Shown here one piece after another: positions 43,381-53,399 of a stretch of 64,000 bases of DNA. Both the position numbers and the translations under genes were made by a program. The notes under the pieces are model-generated. The model saw only the letters and a program-made list of their open reading frames with translations, ran no database searches and was not told where the DNA came from. Within the stretch, counting starts at the first letter, position 1; the number at the start of each line of letters is the position of its first letter. Source of the stretch: Trichobilharzia szidati (lineage: Eukaryota > Platyhelminthes > Trematoda > Strigeidida > Schistosomatidae); contig OX235277.1 of assembly GCA_944472155.2 (NCBI GenBank), positions 34,916,804 to 34,980,803 of the forward strand. The letters run 5' to 3'.

Positions 43381-43640
43381 CAATCTACACATGGTTTTGT
43401 TATCTTTACCAATTGGCCAACTTGACAACACAAAAATTACCCCATGCTCGATGAACCGTGATTAAGTTGCTATATAATGCAAGCTGAAATTTTTTATATT
43501 CTGGTTTAATATTATTTTGATAAAGCTGTTAGCAGAATTGAATAGCGAAACGTGAGTAGAAACATCAAAATCAGTTTGCTCTTTCTAATTCATTGGGAAA
43601 TACAAAACTTTTATAATAATGAATATCATAAACCCACTGC
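43350..43640 (+). repeat. PLE terminal repeat (pLTR-like), inverted copy
   Basis: It carries the same hammerhead-like core on the + strand: TTGATAAA, GCTGTT (43525-43530), loop, AATAGC (43541-43546), GAAAC (43547-43551). A G-U pair replaces the A-U of the other copy, so the stem is kept. ATTCATTGGGAAATAC near 43589 recurs at about 63885. Confidence 0.65.
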
Positions 43641-43671
43641 CCAATTTTTTCAAAATTTTAAATGTGAACTT

Positions 43672-43850
43672 GGTTAGGACTCTCGTCGACCATGCACATG
43701 GTCCGGGGTTCGATCCCCTGCCGACGCACACCCAATATCTATGGTCGGCCTGCAGAATTTGGGCTACCGATATCCATGCTGAAAATTCCATACTTGTACT
43801 GAAAATACGGTGTGGCATCAAGCTGTAATCAAAATAAATAGATAAATAAA
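43672..43850 (+). repeat. tRNA-headed SINE (family 2), plus copy
   Basis: GTTAGGACTCTCGTCGACCA, GGGGTTCGATCCCC, ACCCAATATCTATGGTCGG and ACTTGTACTGAAAATACGG are followed by a (AAAT)n tail. The first few bases of the head are missing. Confidence 0.82.
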
Positions 43851-44439
43851 TAAATAAAATATTTGAAAACGTACTTTCCGGAACACACAACAGTTAGTTG
43901 TCGCTTTGTACGTTATTTCATGATGAGGTCACTGTGCATACATATAAATATGAACAGGATAACAAGAAATTCATATGTGTTTATTAAAGCAGATACAATG
44001 GACTAACAGAAAAATGTTTGTTAACCTCTACTATGGACATCTAACTTACGTAGTTAACTCTTTTATCTATGGTTCAACTGCCGATCCCTCCTTGTCCTTT
44101 CAGACAATATCTTCAGTGCAGGCTTTAGTGTAAAAACAACTTTTTAAAATTCTCCATGAGTGATATAACTGTATCTCTTGACAATCAGGTTGTTGTGGTT
44201 GCTTGTTAATTTACATTGGCATTAATCGTTTATATTGACTTGAAATTTGAACGCTTTCATTGTGTGGCTTATTCTTTATGCATTGATAAATTTGATCTAT
44301 ATTAATGTGACTGTTTATTGCTGATTCATTTAAGTACCAGGTATCGAGAAAGTCCTTAGTATTTTCAGTGTTTTCACGGTTTAAAGTTTTTAAATTTTCC
44401 CGATCACATTTTGTTTTTCTTCACGTTCCCCAGTGGAAC
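43851..44439. other. No gene seen
   Basis: No supported feature. Confidence 0.4.
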
Positions 44440-44640
44440 ATACGGCTTCAAGCTAGTGGCTTGAAGTTTCTGTAGCAGTGTTTATTTTTACAGGATGGGG
44501 TTGCTAGCCTCATGCCCAACCTTTTCTCTTCACCAGCATTATTTCTGGCTTAGCGAGGTAAAGGAGTGCGTCGGTCGGGGATCGAGCCCCGGACCTTGTG
44601 CATGGTCGGCGAGCGTCTTGACCGCTATGCCACCGATCAC
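44440..44640 (-). repeat. tRNA-headed SINE (family 2b), minus copy
   Basis: The reverse of the 2b body (GGGGTTGCTAGCCTCATGCC, CTTCACCAGCATTATTTCTG) leads into the head, read as GGGGATCGAGCCCCGGACC and TGCCACCGATC on the + strand. It is the closest relative of the SINE inside the PLE at 38898. Confidence 0.8.
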
Positions 44641-45409
44641 ATTGGTGTTCATAATTGTCCACATGTATCAATATGGAAGAATATATATATATATCGTGTG
44701 TTTTCACAACTGGTTAATGATCTTGGATACTGAGTGGAAGAGGACAGCTTTATTTGGTCACTTTTCATTTATTCTAGTCCTATACTTATGTAAAAACTGG
44801 TGTGGAATATTAACTCATTGTAATGACATTCCTAGCTTACTTAGCTAATTGTATAGGCTTTTTATTACATTCGTTTCCACAGTCTAACATGGGCAAAAGA
44901 AAGCTGACGTTATATGTGTTTATAGGAAAATTTCTTACTGTCCACAGTAATATGATGTGAAGAATAACTTAGTATAAGGATGGATTGCATTTAAAATGTT
45001 TAAAGTTTGCTTTATCTCTCTAATATCACAATTCATTTACTAAACTGTGAAGTCACAAGCGAAGCCATTTTTGTCAATATTAAGAAACTGAGAGACGAGT
45101 GACAACCAACGTATTTGTCTGCCTCTAAGTGTGTTGATCAAAACATATGGAAACTAATTCAGATTAGACTTTAGACATATGAATTCTTAACGGCTTAAAG
45201 AAACTCATCGAAGTAATTGAATCAGAAGGTGTACGTATTTCGAGTAACTTGTGGATTAAAACTGCGAAGACTGTGGTTACGCAGCACTCATAATATCTCG
45301 GTACACAATAATTTATAACTGATTATTGTAAAGCTGTCCCCCACATTACTTAGAAAGCTTAAAAAATATACTGTAAAACCCTATAGGTATTCTTAGCAAC
45401 AATAAACTC
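44641..45409. other. No gene seen
   Basis: No recognised frame or repeat apart from a short TATATA tract near 44681. Confidence 0.4.
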
Positions 45410-45660
45410 TGGCAACAAATCAACCAAGAGCCGATTGGAGATGGATTCGACATACGCTGAGGAGACCATCGAGGGGAACCAGAATGAGAAGCGACGAGTG
45501 CGCCATCCGAAGATGACATGGAAGGGATTGTGCGAGGAGGAGATGATAGGTTAGAAGCTATCATGTACCCAGTTGAAGAGGAGAACAGAAAATCATACAT
45601 AGTGGAGATGTGTTGTTGAAGCCTTATATTCCACATGGAGCTCAAGGGAATAATAAATAA
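45410..45660 (+). mobile_element. RTE-like 3' end fragment
   Basis: CAACCAAGAGCCGATTGGAG, GGATTCGACATACGCTGAGG, AGTGGAGATGTGTTGTTGAA and a (AATA)n tail match the end of the 40691-41790 copy. Heavily mutated. Confidence 0.65.
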
Positions 45661-45790
45661 TAATAATGAATTATTGAATTTTGTCATTGTTTTACACTCA
45701 GTGTTTCATCATTAAGTTGAGTTAACATCTTATCCTTTCCCTCTCTTGCTTTCCTTTTTTCCTCCACAATTATCAGTCATATTACCACAG

Positions 45791-45842
45791 ATGATTTCTG
45801 CGAATATGGGCACTGTTTATTTAGCGTCTAATGGACCAAAAG
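45791..45842 (+). CDS. Host membrane-protein gene, first recognised exon (52 nt)
   Basis: The exon follows a strong pyrimidine tract and ACCACAG, and ends before GTAGGTG. It reads MISANMGTVYLASNGPK plus one base, phase 0 in and phase 1 out. GTVYLASNGPKG looks like the last strand of an immunoglobulin or fibronectin-III domain, so this is probably an internal exon and its ATG may not be the start. Upstream exons were not found with confidence; the open block at 30059 is one weak candidate. Confidence 0.6.
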
Positions 45843-46429
45843 GTAGGTGTTTTTATAACAAATACCATTTTCTATAATTTTTCTTCTTGCATATTTCTGA
45901 ATTTTGTCAGTTCCAACAAATTCACGTAGTAAAAAAATGAGTAATTGTGTGCATTAGTGTATACAGATTGTTTACTTTAAATAAAATGTTCATAACATTT
46001 TAAATAAAGGTGGAAAGTAAACTTATCAGATCCAAAGGTTTGGAAGTATACTACTACACTAAGTGTCACAGTTAAATTTTATGCCCCACATCTGCATTAT
46101 ATGCTGTCACTAAAGAATTCCGGTGAGCTGGATCTAAAGACACTGAATATCTGTCAGGCTGCATCTCTTTTTTGGTAGAATTTGGAAATTAAAGCTAATT
46201 GGGTTTCGACTCACTGAAATGATTTGACGTCCTCAACACACATGCTAGCTAGACAATTGATTTTTGTCACTACTGAGACCTAATCGCCTACAAGATCATC
46301 ATTTCAGTCTGCAGTCTGGCATATCACTAGTCGGATAACGCAGAAATCATCGGTGTGTGAATCCTTATGTGATTTGGATTTTCATTCTGCTTTCAATCAT
46401 TATTTATTATCGAAACAGGTGATTCAGCG

Positions 46430-46660
46430 AAGAGGCTCTTTTCAAAGAATTTATCATGAAGCTGTACAATCGTATATATTTATATATTTTTCATAAATTA
46501 TATCCTTTGAGGGAGCTGAATCATGGGTGTGAATACATAAAATACTGAAAATATGGAATGCAATTAAAATGTTTGAGATTATAATCAAAGTTCAGTGTGG
46601 AGTAGCAAAACGATCAATGTCATACATAGAATGATTCATTGGAAGGGGTGTGGGATTGTA
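46430..46660 (-). repeat. Left arm of a ~230-bp inverted repeat
   Basis: ATTCAGCGAAGAGGCTCTTT, GAAGCTGTACAATCG and GAGGGAGCTGAATCATGGGT pair with 46880-47115. The terminal word AGCTGTACAATCG is shared with the PLE 3' regions at 36.03 and 37.41 kb, so the arms are probably PLE terminal repeats. Confidence 0.7.
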
Positions 46661-46879
46661 GGATTGATAGGCAAGTATAATAAAAGATAAAAACGTTACG
46701 TAACACTGTGTGAAATTGGACAACAGAATTTGACGTTGTAAAACAGAAATGATTTAGAATGACAGGTGGAATGAGTGAAATAATACCGGGGACAATTCAA
46801 AGTGAGAATAGTAATAATAACGATTGGCGTAATAGGGGAAGAGTATACAAACTGAATAGACAAAACGAAAAAATTTCAT
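46661..46879. other. Spacer of the inverted repeat
   Basis: AT-rich, with AACGTTACGTAACACTG near 46692. It resembles the GAGTTACGTAA-containing 3' flank of the PLE near 37.54-37.65 kb. No coding sequence. Confidence 0.35.
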
Positions 46880-47115
46880 ACCCCTTCCAAGTTCTATGCA
46901 TCCTATGAATTGTTCCCTATGTGACTTCACACTGAACTATGGTTAAATCACAGACATTTTAATTGCATTTCATACTACTATTATTTTATGTATTCACACC
47001 CATGATTCAGCTCCCTCACTAGATTTAATTTATGAAAAACATATATATATATATATACGATTGTACAGCTTGATAATAAATTCTTTAAAAAGAGTCTCTT
47101 CGCTGAATCCCTTAT
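46880..47115 (+). repeat. Right arm of a ~230-bp inverted repeat
   Basis: CATACCCCTTCCAAGTTCTA, CACCCATGATTCAGCTCCCT, a TATATA tract, CGATTGTACAGCTTG and GAGTCTCTTCGCTGAATC mirror the left arm with a modest number of differences. Confidence 0.7.
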
Positions 47116-47374
47116 TTTGATTTTCTATATGTCCCAATGGGAATTCTTCATGAATTACTCATGATTATCAATAAAAGCGCGCTAACTAAAGGCAATCTCA
47201 AATATCCTCATTATTTATTAAATGTGTCAAACAAAACAAACCAAATAAATAAGGGATTCTCTTCCAGAGAGATGAGCTTTGTTCTTAGATGTATTCGAAA
47301 AAATGAATGCGAATCTTAGAAGTTAAATCATGCATGAAACTGATCCTAAACAAAATACTGTGAACTACTGTAGA
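47116..47374. other. No gene seen
   Basis: Spacer in the intron of the host gene. Confidence 0.35.
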
Positions 47375-47755
47375 TGCGACTGTCTTCACTCCATATTGAT
47401 GATCAGATGGCTGAACAGAAAGGATTAGCAGCAAGGAAGTTTGAAAGGCAGTGAACTAACTAAGAGTCAATCAGTCTTCCAATATATATGGTGAAGAAAA
47501 TGAAGATGGGTTAGACAGACACTGAGGAAATAGTTGAGGCAGGCAGACAGGCTTTCAAGTTGAACCTGAATGAGAAGCTACCAGTTTAGGTGAGGCAGTC
47601 TTAGTGTGATATAGAGGAGACAATGTGAGGAGGAAATGAAAGCCTACGGACAATCGTGCAGCTAAGTGAAGACAGCCACAGAGAATACGATGAGATGGAG
47701 GTGTGCTGATGAAGGCATATATGTTCCTCTTGGAACCTAAGGAAATAATCATAAT
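47375..47755 (+). pseudogene. RTE-like 3' fragment, strongly decayed
   Basis: GACTGTCTTCACTCCATATT, GATGATCAGATGGCTGAACA, GAAGATGGGTTAGACAGACA and GATGAGATGGAGGTGTGCTG match the C-terminal coding region of the 40691-41790 RTE. The tail is GAAATAATCATAAT. Confidence 0.6.
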
Positions 47756-48002
47756 ACTGTAGGTTCAAAAGTCTGCTACAACGTAATCTTTATAAGTAAA
47801 TTTATGTTGTGAATATAAGGTTTACTATAATTTTAAGATATAATTAAGTATTAGACTTCTTTCCTCAAACACGTTTTTACCTACAGTGTTCAACTATACT
47901 TAAATTTATTCTAAAAAGCATATGACTTTGTTCTGAAGCTTTGATTTTACTTTGCTGTGTGTGAATTGTAAGAAGCTGAATATTTTTTTTATGTTTGCTT
48001 AG

Positions 48003-48278
48003 GAAAACCAAAATTGTCAACATTATGGATTTTGCAAGAAAGAACTGATCAGTTAGTTTTTACATGGACATCTTTTGCTTTCATTAAATTTGATTATCTG
48101 GAAATCGAGTTAAGCAGACAATCAATCTCAGAAAAAATGAATAAGGTGGCAACATTTTCACTTTTCAATGCTATTGGATCATCATGTGTAGATGAGAAAT
48201 ATAAAGTGCAGGCATCAGAGATATCTTTGTCAGTGCTGACTTCAGAGAAAGAAAAACGATATTTAACTTACAAACGAG
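48003..48278 (+). CDS. Host membrane-protein gene, exon with fibronectin-III-like segment 1
   Basis: This is a 276-nt exon between TTTGCTTAG and GTGAGTGC, phase 1 at both ends. Joined to the previous exon it continues GKPKLSTLWILQERTDQLVF, then TWTSFAFIKFDYLEIELSRQ and KVATFSLF, and ends EKRYLTYKR. A Pro-rich start, a TW in the second strand and a tyrosine strand (FDYLEIEL) fit a fibronectin-III domain. Class 1-1 exons are the usual carriers of such domains. The introns on both sides hold RTE and SINE insertions. Splice fit and a continuous frame are seen directly; the fold is inferred. Confidence 0.72.
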
Positions 48279-48517
48279 GTGAGTGCTATTATATATATTA
48301 AAATTTGTTTCAATTTTGCTAAAGATGAAAAGTATACAACAGATTTATGATTAACAGGTTGCATTTGTAGGAGGGATAGTCATGTAAACAGTAGTATAAG
48401 GCTATTGGTTTACTTAATTTCTTTACTAGATGTAGTCAGTCAGTCTGCAGGAAAGTTAGCTGGTTCTTTTCTTAAAAGTGCTCATATATATATACATATG
48501 TATATATATATTATACA

Positions 48518-48600
48518 TGTTTAAGAGTTCATCAGCTGAGAATCGAACTCCAGACAACATGCGTAGCAGGCTGTCATTCTACCGCTGTATATGAGTTATC
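48518..48600 (-). repeat. tRNA-like head joined to CTGATGA (Sm-alpha-like), truncated
   Basis: The minus strand reads AGCGGTAGAATGACAGCC, then GGAGTTCGATTCTCAGCTGA and TGAAC, a tRNA-like A box and B box followed at once by CTGATGA. Beyond this it ends in a TATATA tract. Confidence 0.5.
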
Positions 48601-49329
48601 AAAGAAACCTCTTCTTGTAACTTGCCGAAAACTGTCCCAAATAGCTTTCCAGTACTCCCGATAGGCATAGAAAAGTCATCACATGCCAATTATTGGACTG
48701 TGATCATAAGGTAACATTTAATATAAACTTTATAGCTATTAATAAGTAAGGTGACACAATACTCTTGGTTTTGTTGAAGCCTTAGCAATGAGATTAAAAG
48801 AGCTGGACTTATGTATAGAAAAACGGAGAGATTAGTCAGCTTAAATCTACCTTGTTAGCATACTTTTATTTTATCTTTGTAATTTCCCCGCCCCCCCTCG
48901 CGCTTCCATCTTCTCTTTACAAAGTTTTTCCATTATTACTATTATTAGTTTATTTGAAATACTGTTAGGTTGTTTAGGATCTGTGCAAATCGAAAATCAT
49001 ATTTGTCTGTTAATCTTAGCGAGGAGTATTCACATTATCTCATAGGTTTAAATTGGACATACTAAAATCTCGTCATTTTGTCCTATATGATTTACTTTTG
49101 TTAAGCTTATTTGTTTCTTACAAGGTGTCCTAGTATTTCACTATCATCAAATCTAGATTCTTACAGTTGTATTAATACTACCACAATAACTACAGTTTCA
49201 TAAAAAAATTATGGACTTAATAATGACATTAACAGATGATCATTCATCGCTTATTGATCATATATTCCTTGAAACTGATCCTTATTATTTTCAAGTATTG
49301 GTTTGGTAGGGATTTTGTTTAATTGTATG
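48601..49329. other. No gene seen
   Basis: Intronic AT-rich sequence; C-rich CCCCGCCCCCCCTCGCGC near 48888 is unusual for the window but unexplained. Confidence 0.35.
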
Positions 49330-49530
49330 GAGGATTTCATCATGAGCTGACATCGGTTAGAGATCCAGTGGCTCAATGGTCTACGAGCTCGCCTTGTAAC
49401 CAGAAGGTCCTGGGTTCGAATCCCGGTGGGTGCGTACTGATGAAGAGTCCCAAACTAGGACAAAACAGCTGTCCAGTACTCTCAGGTTTTCCAGTGGTTC
49501 TTTAACTGATGCCAGCTCATGATGATCCTT
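49330..49530 (+). repeat. Sm-alpha-like SINE: tRNA-Thr-like head + hammerhead, best copy
   Basis: The head shows an A-box-like GTGGCTCAATGGTCTACGAG, a CCTTGTAACCAG anticodon arm (TGT, threonine) and the B box GGGTTCGAATCCC (49412-49424). The hammerhead part starts 12 bp later: CTGATGA at 49437-49443, stem II GTCC/GGAC (49447-49450 and 49458-49461), AAAAC in place of GAAAC at 49462-49466, then the palindromic ACAGCTGT and the GTC cleavage triplet ending at 49473. Three extra bases after CTGATGA and the lost G suggest it no longer self-cleaves well. The two ends are inverted repeats of about 26 bp with three mismatches. Confidence 0.85.
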
Positions 49531-50149
49531 ATTAGTTCGCAATAATGTTCATGTATTTTTGTATGTACATAATCTTAAACAACTTTATAAACGACAATGT
49601 CTGTAGGGCATTCAGCTGACGAGTTCAACCGAAATATATGCATTCATTAAATACTGCTCTTTTTCATAGCTGTTTCTCGTTTTAATGTTCAATGTATGAA
49701 GAAAACAGGCATAAAGTCTAGGACGAAAGTGTCATGCTTAAGCATGGTTGTTAGCAAAAGATATCCTCGACCGTGTCTGAATTTATCTTTACTCTGAAGT
49801 TCAACTTCACATCACCCACTGCTATAGTCACAGACGTTACTCCCAAGTTATGCAAACAAAAAGATTTGTCTCTTGTAAAACCAAAGTGGAAGCATTGATT
49901 ACTCATTAGAAAGTAACCAACCACTCAGAAACTGCGTAGTTTTCTCAGTTTCGACTGACCACTACCTCAAACTATCTAACTGCTATCAAAAGTGTACTGT
50001 AATAAAGAGATATCTAACTAGCTTATTGACCATACTGTAAATTTAACGGATACAACTTATTCACTACTAAGGACCAAAGAAAAATGTATATTAGCAAATT
50101 GTAAATTTTTGTTTAAGAACATTATTTTATTATAGCATGATTTCATTAT
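49531..50149. other. No gene seen
   Basis: Intronic sequence without recognised features. Confidence 0.35.
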
Positions 50150-50345
50150 TGATTGCCTGAATTCCTTCCCAGTGACTGAAAGTTCAGTGGGCTCGCCTTA
50201 TAATTTGAAGGTCCTGGATTCGATCTTTGTGGTGTGAGATCATAGCTATGTACTGCCAAACTGGGACAAAACAGATGTCCAGTACTCACCCGTCTTGGTT
50301 TTTAGTGATTCTTTCACCGATATCAATCCATGAGCAAGCTTGAAA
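50150..50345 (+). repeat. Sm-alpha-like SINE, plus copy
   Basis: GGGCTCGCCTTATAATTTGA, GGTCCTGGATTCGATC, GTACTGCCAAACTGGGACAA, AACAGATGTCCAGTACTC and TCACCGATATCAATCCATGA follow the plan of the 49330 copy. CTGATGA is lost. Confidence 0.7.
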
Positions 50346-50454
50346 CCAATTAGCCCCTATAAACCAACACTTGTATTATGATAATTAAATTGTTTAATAT
50401 CTTATTTTCAAAATTAATATTTTTCCTACCTACTATTAGATTTTCAAGTGTAGG

Positions 50455-50660
50455 TTTGCCGGAATTTGATCCATATGAAGTCTGATCACGGACTGATTTC
50501 ACCGAGAGGACCATTGAAAACCAAGAAGTTCTACCCATGAGTGGTCTAACTCAGGACCTTCAGGTTACAAGGCGTTGACCATACAGACACTGGGATGGAA
50601 TACAGTGGTCCACGAATTTTAGCTTCTGTCAGTTCGCGACAAAAATCCTGACAGCTAGCT
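50455..50660 (-). repeat. Sm-alpha-like SINE, minus copy
   Basis: The order of blocks is reversed: 3' end TGATCACGGACTGATTTCAC, then GTGGTCTAACTCAGGACCTT and CAGGTTACAAGGCGTTGACC for the tRNA-like head. The hammerhead part is largely deleted. Confidence 0.65.
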
Positions 50661-50684
50661 AAATTCATTGGTGTGCCTGTCTTC

Positions 50685-50805
50685 ACGCCCAGCCTACTGG
50701 ATCCTAGTCAGTTCCACTGAAGGGTCTTAAACAAGGCCGACACATATATTCAGTACTTCTTGGTTTTCCACGATTCTATAAGTGAAGTCATTCCGTGGTC
50801 ACACT
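50685..50805 (+). repeat. Sm-alpha-like SINE, decayed plus copy
   Basis: CACTGAAGGGTCTTAAACAA, GGCCGAC, TATTCAGTACTTCTTGGTTT and AAGTGAAGTCATTCCGTGGT follow the hammerhead and 3' blocks. No functional core remains. Confidence 0.55.
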
Positions 50806-50969
50806 ACTATTTAATATTTAATTCATGGATGAAAATTGAAAATTAACTTAAGCATATAATTGTCCATATTTATACTTATTTAAAAGTAAGTATTCGTCTA
50901 TTTTAAGTAATTTGATTAAACTTTCATATGGGTTTTATATGTTTTCTCTCTGATTTCGTCTTTCAACAG

Positions 50970-51224
50970 TACCTAGAATTTCAAAAGCCAATCTATCAGT
51001 AAGGAATGAAAGAATGGCCCAGGTGCAGTGGCAATTGGAGGATAAACCATGTGGTAAAAAAGATGTCGTACTGATCTTTAAAAAAACTTCAACTGGATCA
51101 TTTGAAATGCATATATCATCCACCAATGTCTCAAATTATTTATTCAATAAAGGTGTTGAAGACAAAGAACAAGAAGTATTTTTAACTGTCTTCCACAAAA
51201 ACTCATTTGCTTTGCCACTACTAG
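50970..51224 (+). CDS. Host membrane-protein gene, exon with fibronectin-III-like segment 2
   Basis: This is a 255-nt exon between CTTTCAACAG and GTAAGTTG, again phase 1 to phase 1. It reads VPRISKANLSVRNERMAQVQ, WQLEDKPCGKKDVVLIFKKT and SSTNVSNYLFNKGV, and ends EVFLTVFHKNSFALPLLG. The tryptophan in strand B (VQWQL), an NVSNYLF strand and the final VFLTVFHKNSFALPL resemble the fibronectin-III pattern with its Y/F-x-V-x-V-x-A-N ending. One N-glycosylation sequon (NVS) is present. A second one earlier reads NLS. Confidence 0.75.
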
Positions 51225-51354
51225 GTAAGTTGTTTTTTGATGTTTTTGCTTTTTGCTTGTTTGATGTGTTTTCCTTTTTGAATAATTATCACGACCCGGA
51301 AATTTTCTGGGGTTCAGTTCCTTGTTGATGCAGTCATGAATCTCGTTTAGCTAG

Positions 51355-51500
51355 TAGTAAGTAAGATCTTAAAAGAAGAGTGAAACTTGGGCATGAGGTT
51401 GAAGACTTCACCCCGTAAAAAGATCCCAGTGTGCCGGTGAAACTCCTAAGCTCAAGCTTACAACCCAATGTTCTACTTGGAATGCAAAGGAATAATAAAA
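51355..51500 (+). repeat. SINE family 2b body fragment
   Basis: TGGGCATGAGGTTGAAGACT, CCCGTAAAAAGATCCCAG and CAACCCAATGTTCTACTTGG match the distal part of the 2b body at 39010-39110. No tRNA head. Confidence 0.55.
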
Positions 51501-51949
51501 GAAATAGATTTAACATAAAGTTCACCGTTCACTTCATGATCAACCAATAAATTAAGTGAGAAGGATTCACTGTTTAACTAATACATATGTGCATAAAATC
51601 ATTAAATGAAATAGATAACAATGGCACTCAGAAAGGGATCTGGACTAGCTAAGTTTATTTATTTATTTAATTACTTATTGAATTCAAAATTTTACATATG
51701 TATCTCTCAAGTATACTTCACATACCCTATTGCGATATTTGTTAACAGCAACAAGTGACTTTTGTCTAAGAATAGAACATCTTTTGTAAAAAAAATGGGA
51801 ACCAAAGGTACAAGGAAAGAATACTCAAAAGAAAAAAAAAGACTGGAAACCAGCTGATTAGGGTACCTTTTTAATACAGTTTTTAAGTAATAGCTCAGTA
51901 TCATGAGGATATTTCACCTACTAGCCATACATATATATATATATATATA
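51501..51949. other. No gene; (TA)n near 51930
   Basis: AT-rich intronic sequence ending in a TATATA tract. Confidence 0.35.
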
Positions 51950-52575
51950 CATAGCTCAGTGGTAACTTCTTTGAGTGCAGCACTGGGTGACGCGGCTTCG
52001 AATCTCAGAAGGGGCATGAGTTCCTTCAAGGTTGCAGATACGCCCTGCTGCCTGTTGAGTGCCGAAAAGCACAAAACATAGTTCCAAGACTTTCTGGTGA
52101 TTGCACTTAACCATCTCATAGCAACAGTTCATAGTGCACCGTGATGGCGAGCTACCTAGAGTGGTGGTCACATTGCGAACCTGACTGATAGAATTCAGTC
52201 TGCACTGAAGAAAGGATTAGGCACATCACACTATTTACTAGTGTCCAATCAAAGTATATATATATTTATAATACATAAAGAGAGAGAGAGTTTGACCCAC
52301 CACATATACCTCATGGTGTTTATGAAACTGTAGATGACTATCAAACGAAATCTACTGAAGTATTTAAATAGCTAGAAGTAAAGTTTAGAGTAACACAGGT
52401 AATACTGAGGTAAATGTAACAGCAATGGTTTCCTCGGGCCACTGTATAATAAGAAGATGGGTGTTTAGATTGAACATTAAGTAGTAACTAATAACATGCG
52501 CTTAGCTGTTCTTTTTGTGCAGACTGAATTCTACCAGTGAAGTTTGCACTGTGACCACCAACTCAAATGGTTTAC
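51950..52575. repeat. tRNA-headed repeat (family 3), with its leader also present inverted
   Basis: The head at 51951-52010 (ATAGCTCAGTGGTAACTTCT, GAGTGCAGCACTGGGTGA, CTTCGAATCTCAG) and the body (ATGAGTTCCTTCAAGGTTGC) are on the + strand. The leader block is on the minus strand at about 52160-52255 and again on the + strand at about 52515-52565 (GCAGACTGAATTCTACCAGT). Confidence 0.6.
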
Positions 52576-53399
52576 CATCACTCTGAATTATTGATGTTAA
52601 ATGATTGAAGGCAATCGATAAGAAGCCTTGGGCCTAGATTGCACGCTTTTAGGCACTCACCAGTCAACAAGACATATCTGCAGTCTTCAAGTAAATCATT
52701 TCCTCTGTGATAAATTAAAGACGAAAGTAACTCAGGTTTATCTAAGAGGAAAGTAACCATTCTCATTGTGGATTTCTTCACGACGCGAAACAATGCACTT
52801 TAGGAGGAGACATTGAATATCACCAATGATCAGAATGAAGAATATAACCTATGGAAACACTAAAAAAATATTTAGTCATTAGGCTAAAATCTGATAACTC
52901 AAATCGTGTTTTCAGACGATAACTACTAACTCTGATTTGTTTTTTCTTCTGTTTTCTTACTAAAGTCAGGTCATTAATTTTAAAGATCACGCGATAACTA
53001 ATTTTAACATACTTTTTCTTCTTAAATGGCTTCATATTATTTTACTGAATTCAACAAAGTTCATCCAATGCCAGAAGATAATTATTAACTAAACTGTTCA
53101 ATTAGAATATTTTAGGCATTTCTAAAGATATCATACTTAATCTTCATCTATGATTTTCTGGTTAGTGTTGGTTGTTACACAATCAGATATACATAAATAT
53201 ATATATATATATTGGTTTTGCTGGAAGGCAAATTAAATCCATTGCATTTTCTGATGACTCAGGAAAAAATGTCGCTTGTTATTAAATTAAAACTAAGATA
53301 AAACCTCCATACTCGTTAATTAATTCTTCATTTTGTGCAATAATGTTTCCACTAAACCTTTAGCATCTCTAGTTATTATTGTCGCTGTTCAACCCATGA
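52576..53399. other. No gene; (TA)n near 53190
   Basis: No coherent frame. It is probably intronic. Confidence 0.35.

Noticed and set aside
49367..49437. Possible functional tRNA-Thr gene
   Set aside because: The anticodon arm is tRNA-Thr-like, but the acceptor stem does not close and hammerhead sequence follows at once; it belongs to the SINE.
52578..53035. Two 71-codon minus frames as genes
   Set aside because: Length expected by chance, lysine-rich AT-driven composition, no motif.
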